Shown one piece after another: positions 1-5,156 of a stretch of DNA of 5,156 bases (position 1 is the first letter of the stretch; each line of letters opens with the position of its first letter). The notes under the pieces were generated by a model. The model had not been told where the DNA came from. It searched no databases and saw nothing but the letters and a program-made list of their open reading frames with translations. A program made the translations under genes and the position numbers. The stretch is from an uncultured Eubacterium sp. (GTDB lineage Bacteria; Bacillota; Clostridia; Lachnospirales; Lachnospiraceae): NCBI GenBank assembly GCA_910586045.1, contig CAJUIH010000152.1:1-5156 (forward strand), in the 5' to 3' direction.

Positions 1-124
1 AATATTTATGAGAATAGTATATATTATTTAGAAGAAAATACAAGTGGATTTTAGCGATAATTAATCACCGTCTATATAAAAGATAATCAAGTAAATAAGT
101 TTTCATCGCATATTTTTAACGGAC

Positions 125-145
125 ACGGAATTATCAAGTTTCCGT
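125..145. repeat. Short inverted repeat next to the long hairpin
   Basis: ACGGAA (125-130) and TTCCGT (140-145) are reverse complements around a 9-nt loop. An alternative pairing AACGGA (118-123) with TCCGTT (141-146) is also possible. On the minus strand no T-run follows. It adds to the structured character of this gap but could be chance. Confidence 0.3.
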
Positions 146-150
146 TTAAA

Positions 151-195
151 CAGATCCACATGTTATGGCGGGTAGTTTCCAAACATGTGGATCTG
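151..195. repeat. Perfect 14-bp inverted repeat downstream of the operon
   Basis: CAGATCCACATGTT (151-164) is repeated as its exact reverse complement at 182-195, around a 17-nt loop. TGG (166-168) and CCA (179-181) can add three more pairs past one bulged A. Each arm contains the hexamer palindrome ACATGT. It lies 105 nt past the operon's stop codon. On the minus strand it is followed only by TTTAAAC, so it would be at best a weak intrinsic terminator. On the plus strand there is no T-run at all. It could instead be an operator, a recombination or insertion-element end, or an RNA-stabilising 3' hairpin. Confidence 0.8.
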
Positions 196-299
196 CTGTA
201 CAGGAAAATCAAAATCCTATGCGTCGTATCTTTTAAATTTTCCAAAACCCTGATCCCTGCATTGCATTCTGCCAAACATGGTGTTATATCGGTTCCTTT

Positions 300-674
300 T
301 TACCTAACATCCATCTGCCAGACATCTTTTGTAGCTACAATATTCACACCTGTTCCTGCCGCATCCGCTAATAAAATATCTCCGGCCCGTACCGGTGCCT
401 GTACCTGGATTTCGTTGATACAGTGCATAATATCCATGATTTTTTCCTTTGGGATATCGTGTTCGGTTTTTACGGACACCATGGCCGGATCGCCGCCGGT
501 CACCCGTACGGTGCTTGTAACGATGCGGGTCGGGTGGGTTACTTCTTTACGCGCGTAGTCGTCGCCGCGTTTGCATGTGTTTCCGGTTACATTTAAAATG
601 GTGCCGTTTTCTATGTCCACCTGAACGGCACAGCCCAGGGGGCAGCCGATGCAGGTAAGATTTCTTGTTTCCAT
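300..674 (-). CDS. DUF1667 four-cysteine protein, probable Fe-S subunit of the G3P dehydrogenase system
   Basis: A small protein of 124 residues with no membrane segment. Seen: C8-x2-C11-x3-C15-x18-C34 followed by K35-R36-G37, then HPTRIVTSTVRVTGG (47-61), and a C-terminal half with repeated hydrophobic strands (ILLADAAGTGVNIVAT, 100-115). Known: DUF1667 proteins have four conserved cysteines and are thought to bind metal, but I know of no assigned function. Inference: the spacing and the surrounding G-x-I-x-x-V-x-G and HPxR segments resemble the [4Fe-4S] domain at the start of molybdopterin oxidoreductases. An iron-sulphur cluster is therefore likely, and the protein probably passes electrons for the two flavoproteins encoded just upstream. 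The start at 674 is chosen over an in-frame ATG at 803. It has AGGAGG at 682-687, it begins two bases after the upstream stop, and the first recognisable family residues follow at once. It is the last gene of the operon. Confidence 0.87.
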   Translation of the reverse strand: METRNLTCIGCPLGCAVQVDIENGTILNVTGNTCKRGDDYARKEVTHPTRIVTSTVRVTGGDPAMVSVKTEHDIPKEKIMDIMHCINEIQVQAPVRAGDILLADAAGTGVNIVATKDVWQMDVR

Positions 675-676
675 TG

Positions 677-1945
677 CTATGCCTCCTCTATTTTGACGGT
701 AATTCGTTCCAATCCGTCGTATGCTTCCAGTGCTTGTTTGTTTAGTTTGATCTCTTCCATTTCGCCTGGCGCCATAATCGGCTTTTTCCTGCGGCTGACG
801 CATTCGTCATTGAAGTATACGCAGATGCAGCAGTTTTTATAAACGGCGCCGACACGCAGGCGCACGGTCAGTGTGTCGTCCATGCGGTTGCAATGGATGT
901 TTTTCGGTACAGTATAGCGCACGCCGCTGGTTGGAATAAGCGGGATTTGCCTGCCTGGTTCGCCCAGGCTGCCGCCTTGTTTTACATAGGCAGCGGCATT
1001 TTTTCCTGCGGCAGCGGCTTCTTCTGATACGAAATCTACCAGGTCGTGCACATGCAGGACATTGCCGCAGGCAAAGACGCCGTCGATGCTTGTTTCCAGG
1101 CATTCATTGACGGACGGCCCGTTTGTAACCGGATCCATTTCAGTGCCCATTTCCCGCGACAGTTCGTTTTCCGGTATCAGGCCGCAGGAAAGCAGCAGGG
1201 TATCGCAGGCGTATTCTTCTTCTGTGCCGGGAATCGGTTTTCCGTGGCTGTCTACCTGGGCCAGTGTAATGCCCGTAAGGCGTTCCTTTCCGTGAATCTC
1301 TACTACGGTATGGCTTAATTTCAGCGGGATTCCGAAGTCGTCCAGGCATTGTACGATGTTTCGTTTTAATCCGCCGGAAAATGGCATGAGTTCGGCTACG
1401 ACCTTTACTTTTGCACCCTCCAGGGTCATGCGGCGGGCCATGATCAGGCCGATGTCGCCGGAACCTAGGATCACTACTTCGCGGCCAGGCAGGAAACCGT
1501 CGATATTGACGAGGCGCTGCGCGGTGCCTGCGGAATAGATGCCGGACGGACGGGATCCCGGGATGTTGAGCGCGCCGCGTGCTCGTTCCCTGCAGCCCAT
1601 CGCAAGGATTACCGCTTTTGCCTTTAGTTTAAATAATCCGTCGGTATGGTTTACGGCGGTTACGGTTTTATCGTTTGAAATGCTTAAAACCATCGTGTCC
1701 AGCCGGTATTCGATTTGCAATTCCATTGCCTGTTCCATAAAACGTTTTGCATATTCCGGTCCGGTCAGTTCTTCTTTAAAGGTATGCAGTCCGAAACCGT
1801 TATGGATGCACTGGTTTAAAATACCGCCGAGCTGGCAGTCCCGTTCTAAAATGACGATATTGTCGATTCCGTTTCTTTTGGCGGAAACGGCTGCGGCCAG
1901 TCCCGCGGGACCTCCGCCGATAATTACGATGTCATAGCAATTCAT
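677..1945 (-). CDS. FAD/NAD(P)-binding oxidoreductase, probable second subunit of the G3P dehydrogenase complex
   Basis: A pyridine-nucleotide-disulphide-oxidoreductase-fold flavoprotein of 422 residues. Seen: an N-terminal FAD site IVIIGGGPAGLAAA (6-19) with E34; ALxCRERARG-type segment AMGCRERARG (115-124); a second dinucleotide site VVILGSGDIGLIMA (157-170) whose second strand ends in E185, which favours NAD(H) over NADP(H); the FAD-closing DGVFACGN (288-295); and a C-terminal region of about 80 residues (340-422) that looks like a small beta domain. There is no redox-active CxxC, so it is not a thioredoxin reductase-like enzyme. Known: related flavoproteins are subunits of multi-subunit amine/opine-type dehydrogenases. 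Inference: it accepts electrons from the BFD subunit upstream and may exchange them with NAD. It occupies the GlpB position but is not recognisably GlpB. ATGA overlap with the upstream gene and AAGGAGGG at 1952-1959 fix the start. Oddity: Cys-rich patch at 372-382. Confidence 0.88.
   Translation of the reverse strand: MNCYDIVIIGGGPAGLAAAVSAKRNGIDNIVILERDCQLGGILNQCIHNGFGLHTFKEELTGPEYAKRFMEQAMELQIEYRLDTMVLSISNDKTVTAVNHTDGLFKLKAKAVILAMGCRERARGALNIPGSRPSGIYSAGTAQRLVNIDGFLPGREVVILGSGDIGLIMARRMTLEGAKVKVVAELMPFSGGLKRNIVQCLDDFGIPLKLSHTVVEIHGKERLTGITLAQVDSHGKPIPGTEEEYACDTLLLSCGLIPENELSREMGTEMDPVTNGPSVNECLETSIDGVFACGNVLHVHDLVDFVSEEAAAAGKNAAAYVKQGGSLGEPGRQIPLIPTSGVRYTVPKNIHCNRMDDTLTVRLRVGAVYKNCCICVYFNDECVSRRKKPIMAPGEMEEIKLNKQALEAYDGLERITVKIEEA
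682..687 (-). promoter_or_regulatory. Ribosome binding site that fixes the DUF1667 start
   Basis: AGGAGG sits seven bases upstream of the ATG at 674 and is formed by the final Glu-Glu-Ala codons of the preceding gene. It decides between the 674 start and a longer in-frame start at 803, which would lie deep inside the upstream gene and add 43 residues of basic, low-quality sequence. Confidence 0.85.
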
Positions 1946-3408
1946 GATCTGCCCTCCTTAGCGCTTTGTTTGCAGTATCCGACGATAATATGGGAGTCTT
2001 TGCCGCTTTTTGTAACGGCAGACTGCGGGATCTGTTTTTCACGGGCGATGATTTCCATTGTCTTAGGGGAGCAGAAGCCTGCCTGGCACCTGCCCATGCC
2101 GGCACGGGTCCTGCGCTTTACGCCGTCCAGTGATTTTGCCCCAAGGGTACGGGTAACGGCGTCTATGATTTCACCTTCCGTAACCGTTTCGCAGCGGCAG
2201 ATAATATTGCCATAAGCAGGTTTTTCCCGGATCAGGGCGGCATAGTCTTCTTCTGATAATTGTTTCGGGTTTAAAATGCCGGTTCTGGTAGCGCGGAACG
2301 TTTCGTTTTTGGCAGGGTGTAGCAGTCCGGACACGATTTCGGCTACACGGATGCCGATGGCCGGGGCGCTGGTCAGGCCCGGGGATTCGATTCCGGCGGC
2401 ATCGATAAACATCGGTGCGTCGGACAGTTCTTCAATAATAAAATCATGGCCGTCTTCATGGGCGCGGTTGCCGCTGAAAGAGGTAATGACCTGGCGCAGC
2501 GGTACAGATGGAACGGAGCGCTGCGCGGATGCGCACAGGCGGGCTATGCCGTCCGCGGTTGTATGGACCGATTCCTTGTCTTCGTGGTCGTCAGCGGTTG
2601 GGCCGACGAGTGTATTGCCGTGAACCGTAGGGGTGACAAGAACGCCTTTGCCCTGTTTGCCCGGAAGCTGGAATATTGTATGGGATACAAGGCCGCCTGT
2701 TGTTTTGTCCAAAAGGCAGTATTCGCCGCGCCTTGGGATAATATGGATTTTCCGGCTGCTGACCATATTGTGAAATTTGTCCGCATAGACGCCGGCTGCA
2801 TTGACAATGCACCGGGCCTGGATGGCGGTTTCTCCGGCGCCGCGCTCCAAAACAGTGAGCTGGTAGTCGTTTTCTGTTTTTACAATCGCGGTGACTTCGC
2901 TGTCAAATCGAAATTCTACGCCGTTATCTGCCGCATTCTCCGCCAGGGCGATATTCAGGCCAAACGGGCATACGATGCCGCCGGTTGGGGCATAGATTGC
3001 AGCGATGGCTTCTTCGGAGACATTTGGCTCCAGTTCCCGCAGTTCTTTTTTTGGGATGATGCGCAGATCCGGTACGTGGTTTGCGATTCCCTGCTCATAT
3101 AGTTCCCGCAGCTTTGGCAGTTCTTCTTCGGAAAAACAAAGGATCAGGGAGCCGTTGCGCTGGAACTCAAAATCAAGTTCTTTGGAAAGCGGTTCCATTA
3201 GGTTGTTTCCAAGGATATTCATTTCCGCCATGCGTGTGTTCGGGCGGCAGTCGATGCCGGAATGGACAATGCCGCTGTTTGCTTTGGAAGTGCCGCAGCA
3301 GACATCTTCTTCTTTTTCCAGCACGCAGATTTTCAGGTTGTAGCGGGATAATTCCCTTGCACTGGCACTTCCGGTGACCCCGGCGCCAATGATGACAACG
3401 TCATACAT
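1942..3408 (-). CDS. FAD-dependent dehydrogenase with BFD-like [2Fe-2S] domain; probable anaerobic glycerol-3-phosphate dehydrogenase, GlpA/LhgO-like
   Basis: A DAO-type flavoprotein of 488 residues, probably oxidising glycerol-3-phosphate to dihydroxyacetone phosphate. Seen: FAD-binding VVIIGAGVTGSA (residues 4-15) with E31 closing the Rossmann unit; CCGTSKANSGIVHSG (37-51); a catalytic-domain SGNRA (312-316) containing R315; FAD-domain closing segment AGIESPGLTSAPAIG (338-352); and a C-terminal BFD-like domain with C404-x-C406, C441-x4-C446 and RRTRAGMGRCQ (432-442), very close to the same region of E. coli GlpA. Known: the BFD-like domain binds a [2Fe-2S] cluster. No membrane segment or signal peptide is visible. 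The start has AGGAGG at 3416-3421, seven bases upstream. Its stop overlaps the next start (ATGA). The overall N-terminal half and the SG-x-RA motif look closer to the L-2-hydroxyglutarate oxidase (LhgO) branch than to classical GlpA/GlpD. The G3P substrate is therefore inferred mainly from adjacency to glpK. Confidence 0.9.
   Translation of the reverse strand: MYDVVIIGAGVTGSASARELSRYNLKICVLEKEEDVCCGTSKANSGIVHSGIDCRPNTRMAEMNILGNNLMEPLSKELDFEFQRNGSLILCFSEEELPKLRELYEQGIANHVPDLRIIPKKELRELEPNVSEEAIAAIYAPTGGIVCPFGLNIALAENAADNGVEFRFDSEVTAIVKTENDYQLTVLERGAGETAIQARCIVNAAGVYADKFHNMVSSRKIHIIPRRGEYCLLDKTTGGLVSHTIFQLPGKQGKGVLVTPTVHGNTLVGPTADDHEDKESVHTTADGIARLCASAQRSVPSVPLRQVITSFSGNRAHEDGHDFIIEELSDAPMFIDAAGIESPGLTSAPAIGIRVAEIVSGLLHPAKNETFRATRTGILNPKQLSEEDYAALIREKPAYGNIICRCETVTEGEIIDAVTRTLGAKSLDGVKRRTRAGMGRCQAGFCSPKTMEIIAREKQIPQSAVTKSGKDSHIIVGYCKQSAKEGRS
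1952..1959 (-). promoter_or_regulatory. Ribosome binding site of the FAD/NAD oxidoreductase, inside the upstream gene
   Basis: AAGGAGGG lies seven bases before the ATG at 1945 and sits within the last codons of the upstream dehydrogenase, whose TGA overlaps this ATG. The arrangement implies coupled translation and matched amounts of the two flavoproteins. Confidence 0.8.
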
Positions 3409-3435
3409 AGTTTTGCCTCCTGTTAGAATTATGGG

Positions 3436-4932
3436 TTAGTCTTCTTTTGCCCAGTGAAAAGCATAGGTTACGGCTTTTTTCCATTGTTTGATTTTATGTG
3501 TCCGCTCTTCCTCAGGTATTTCCGGTGTAAAGGTACGGTCGATGGCCCAGTTATTTACAATATCCCCGATTCCTGACCAGTAGCCGACCGCAAGCCCTGC
3601 CAGATAGGCGGCCCCCATCGCGGTCGTTTCCACGCATACCGGGCGGTGGACCGGGACGCCGCTGATATCTGCCTGCATCTGCATTAACAGGTTGTTGGCA
3701 CTTGCGCCGCCGTCTGACTTCAGTCCGTTCAGGCAGATATCCGCGTCCGCTTTCATCGCTTCCAGCACATCGTTGACCTGGTAGGCCAGTGATTCCAAGG
3801 TGGCGCGGATGATATGGTATTTGTTTACGCCGCGTGTCAGCCCGACAATGGAACCTCTCGCGTACTGGTCCCAGTATGGGGCGCCAAGTCCGGTAAACGC
3901 GGGTACGACATAGCAGCCGTTGGTATCATGGACTTTGCGTGCCATATATTCGGAATCCGGCGTAGAATCAATAAAGCGCATTTCATCACGCAGCCATTGG
4001 ATGGCGGCTCCTGCTACGAATATGGAGCCTTCCAGCGCATACGTGACTTTTCCGTCCAAGCCCCAGGCAATCGTAGTAACGAGTCCATTTTGGGAAAATA
4101 CCGGTTTTTCACCTGTATTCATCAGCAAGAAGCATCCGGTTCCATACGTGTTTTTGACATCTCCGGTTTGAAAGCAGGTCTGGCCGAACAGCGCGGACTG
4201 CTGGTCGCCCGCGGCCCCGGCAATCGGAATCGGGCCTCCGAAAAAGAGCGGGTTTGCCTCCCCGTAAATACAACTGGATGGTTTTACCTGCGGCAGCATA
4301 CATTTTGGGATGTTTAATTCCGCAAGGATTTCATCATCCCATTCTAAGGAAGTAATATTAAAAAGCATCGTACGGGACGCGTTTGTATAGTCGGTTACAT
4401 GTACCAGCCCCTTGGTCAGTTTCCAGATCAGCCAGGTTTCCACCGTGCCGAATAAAAGGTCGCCTTTTTCGGCGCGTTCCCGTACGCCTTCGACATGGTC
4501 GAGAATCCATTTTAACTTTGTGGCGGAGAAATAGGCGTCAATGACCAGCCCGGTTTTTTTGCGGTAGGTTTCCGTCAGGCCTTTGGCTTTCAGGGAGTCC
4601 GCGTATTCCGAAGTCCTGCGGCACTGCCAGACGATGGCATGATAGACCGGTTCCCCGGTATGCCTGTCCCATACAATTGTCGTTTCACGCTGGTTGGTAA
4701 TACCGATGGCGCTGATATCCGCGGCGGTGATGCCGAGATTTGACATTGCCGTTTTGGCGACCTCGAGCTGCGTGGACCAGATTTCTTCCGCGTCGTGTTC
4801 TACCCATCCGGGCTGCGGGAATAACTGGGTAAATTCTTTTTGGGCGACGCTGCACATTTCCCCTTTTTGGTTAAACAGGATACAGCGGTTGCTTGTCGTT
4901 CCGGCATCCAGTGCCATAATGTATTTTGCCAT
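3436..4932 (-). CDS. glpK: Glycerol kinase
   Basis: Cytosolic FGGY-family kinase that converts glycerol and ATP to sn-glycerol-3-phosphate. The 498-residue length is normal and the gene is intact. Seen in the sequence: the N-terminal phosphate loop LDAGTTSNR (residues 8-16); both FGGY signatures, at about 134-146 (Y-F-S-A-T-K-L-K-W) and 360-380 (GSIVGL to ATLE); and glycerol-site residues matching E. coli R83/E84/W103/Y135/D245/F270 as R82, E83, W102, Y134, D243 (in AGDQQSALFGQ) and F268. The start is set by a GGAGGGG ribosome site at 4939-4945, six bases upstream of ATG. It is first in the operon, directly after the promoter at 4994-5022 and 27 nt before the dehydrogenase that would use its product. 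Oddity: the histidine phosphorylated by HPr in enterococcal/Bacillus-type enzymes is replaced by Leu229. Family and function are secure. Confidence 0.97.
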   Translation of the reverse strand: MAKYIMALDAGTTSNRCILFNQKGEMCSVAQKEFTQLFPQPGWVEHDAEEIWSTQLEVAKTAMSNLGITAADISAIGITNQRETTIVWDRHTGEPVYHAIVWQCRRTSEYADSLKAKGLTETYRKKTGLVIDAYFSATKLKWILDHVEGVRERAEKGDLLFGTVETWLIWKLTKGLVHVTDYTNASRTMLFNITSLEWDDEILAELNIPKCMLPQVKPSSCIYGEANPLFFGGPIPIAGAAGDQQSALFGQTCFQTGDVKNTYGTGCFLLMNTGEKPVFSQNGLVTTIAWGLDGKVTYALEGSIFVAGAAIQWLRDEMRFIDSTPDSEYMARKVHDTNGCYVVPAFTGLGAPYWDQYARGSIVGLTRGVNKYHIIRATLESLAYQVNDVLEAMKADADICLNGLKSDGGASANNLLMQMQADISGVPVHRPVCVETTAMGAAYLAGLAVGYWSGIGDIVNNWAIDRTFTPEIPEEERTHKIKQWKKAVTYAFHWAKED

Positions 4933-4958
4933 GTAAAACCCCTCCGTTTCTAAATTTG

Positions 4959-4976
4959 CGCCGTACCGCGGCGGCG
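4959..4976 (-). promoter_or_regulatory. Short GC-rich hairpin in the glpK leader
   Basis: CGCCG (4972-4976 read on the minus strand) can pair with CGGCG (4959-4963) across an 8-nt loop, between the predicted transcription start and the ribosome site. The stem is only five base pairs and has no following U-run, so it is not a terminator. It may stabilise the leader or may be chance in a GC-rich stretch. Confidence 0.25.
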
Positions 4977-4993
4977 TGACAGTTGCTATTGTT

Positions 4994-5022
4994 ATTGTAA
5001 CAGAATGGAGGGGAAATGTCTT
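4994..5022 (-). promoter_or_regulatory. Predicted sigma-A-type promoter of the glpK operon
   Basis: On the minus strand, AAGACA (5017-5022; four of six matches to TTGACA) lies 17 bases upstream of TACAAT (4994-4999; five of six matches to TATAAT). A TG one base before the -10 box gives an extended -10. Transcription would start near 4987, leaving a leader of about 55 nt before the glpK start at 4932. A 12-bp palindrome, TGTCT-TT-AGACA (5017-5028), overlaps the -35 box and could be an operator. I saw no clear catabolite-response (cre) match. This is the only good promoter facing the operon. Confidence 0.65.
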
Positions 5023-5037
5023 TAGACAATCCTGGGA

Positions 5038-5156
5038 ATGTGCAAAAACAGGCAGAAGTTTAGATCGGGCGTTACTTTTTCGCTGCGGGGACGCCGGATG
5101 GGGGACGCAGGTCTGGCTTGTGGCTCCGGCTCCAGAATGGTAAGAATCCCTAAGTA
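5038..5156. repeat. GC-rich structured segment at the right edge, possible dispersed intergenic repeat
   Basis: This segment has a 14-nt-spaced direct repeat GGGGACGC (5087-5094 and 5101-5108), a tandem GGCTCC pair (5122-5133), and inverted pairs GCCGGA/TCCGGC (5093-5098 with 5125-5130) and TCTGG/CCAGA (5112-5116 with 5132-5136). Several frames are open: a plus-strand frame from ATG 5038 runs off the window, and a minus-strand frame enters from the edge and stops just before the promoter. None has a good ribosome site or domain-like sequence. From memory, similar short peptides are often annotated as hypothetical proteins in Lachnospiraceae genomes, which would fit a dispersed repeat. I cannot verify this here. 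Confidence 0.35.

Larger units (their letters stand above)
1..299. other. AT-rich intergenic region after the operon, no gene supported
   Basis: Only 26 of the first 120 bases are G or C, against roughly half in the operon. The open frames here (for example 87-275 minus, which needs a TTG start, and the plus-strand frame from 160 that runs into the DUF1667 gene) lack ribosome sites and recognisable protein character. The region holds the inverted repeats at 151-195 and 125-145. A 9-bp direct repeat CCAAACATG also occurs at 179-187 and 272-280. The operon transcript must end here or beyond, but no canonical terminator is visible. Confidence 0.6.

Noticed and set aside
16..43. A minus-strand promoter-like pair (TTGTAT at 38-43, TATACT at 16-21, 16-nt spacing) reading out of the left edge
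   Set aside because: The -35 box is poor and the region is so AT-rich that such matches are expected by chance; no downstream gene is visible to support it.
87..275. A 62-codon minus-strand open frame after the operon
   Set aside because: It needs a TTG start without a ribosome site, spans both arms of the inverted repeat, and gives no recognisable protein.
160..558. A 132-codon plus-strand open frame starting in the inverted repeat
   Set aside because: More than half is antisense to the DUF1667 gene, and there is no ribosome site or domain.
675..803. A 43-residue N-terminal extension of the DUF1667 protein from an in-frame ATG at 803
   Set aside because: It lies wholly within the upstream flavoprotein gene, is basic and low in protein character, and a strong AGGAGG precedes the ATG at 674, where family sequence begins.
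2446..3102. A 218-codon plus-strand open frame opposite the dehydrogenase gene
   Set aside because: It is antisense to a gene with clear FAD and [2Fe-2S] motifs. Its translation shows no domain and it has no convincing ribosome site, so it is a codon-bias shadow.
1942..3408. Calling the dehydrogenase a classical aerobic GlpD or H2O2-forming GlpO
   Set aside because: It carries a C-terminal BFD-like [2Fe-2S] domain with CxC and Cx4C, and has the SGNRA motif instead of SGVRP, so it fits a GlpA/LhgO-type anaerobic enzyme better.
1..5156. CRISPR array, tRNA, rRNA or complete insertion sequence
   Set aside because: No regularly spaced repeats, no tRNA-like cloverleaf, no rRNA stretch and no transposase were seen.

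Overview
The window holds one minus-strand operon for glycerol use, read from right to left. It has four genes: glycerol kinase (glpK), a GlpA/LhgO-type FAD-dependent dehydrogenase with a C-terminal [2Fe-2S] BFD-like domain, a two-Rossmann-fold FAD/pyridine-nucleotide oxidoreductase, and a small four-cysteine DUF1667 protein. Strong AGGAGG-type ribosome binding sites, roughly half-GC coding sequence and this gene set suggest an anaerobic Firmicute of the Clostridia, probably Lachnospiraceae-like. That assignment is inferred from gene content and style; there is no rRNA or other marker gene to confirm it.

Layout, right to left. Positions 5038-5156 are a GC-rich, repeat-bearing segment that runs off the window and has no convincing gene. 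Positions 4994-5022 carry a good sigma-A-type promoter facing the operon, followed by a leader of about 55 nt with a short GC hairpin. Then come glpK (4932-3436), a 27-nt gap, the GlpA/LhgO-like dehydrogenase (3408-1942), a 4-nt ATGA overlap, the FAD/NAD oxidoreductase (1945-677), a 2-nt gap, and the DUF1667 gene (674-300). The tight spacing indicates one transcript with coupled translation of the last three genes. Positions 1-299 are AT-rich, contain no gene I can support, and hold a striking 14-bp perfect inverted repeat.

How the genes fit together: GlpK makes sn-glycerol-3-phosphate (G3P) from glycerol and ATP. The three following proteins look like a redox complex that oxidises G3P to dihydroxyacetone phosphate under anaerobic conditions. 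This parallels E. coli GlpABC, but only the first subunit resembles its E. coli counterpart. GlpB and the membrane-bound GlpC are replaced by a pyridine-nucleotide-type flavoprotein and DUF1667. The electron route and final acceptor are not evident. No glycerol facilitator, regulator or membrane anchor is encoded here.

The most notable points are the resemblance of the DUF1667 cysteine pattern to the [4Fe-4S] domain of molybdenum/tungsten oxidoreductases, the loss in GlpK of the histidine that HPr phosphorylates in several Gram-positive bacteria, and the ambiguity of the dehydrogenase substrate signature.
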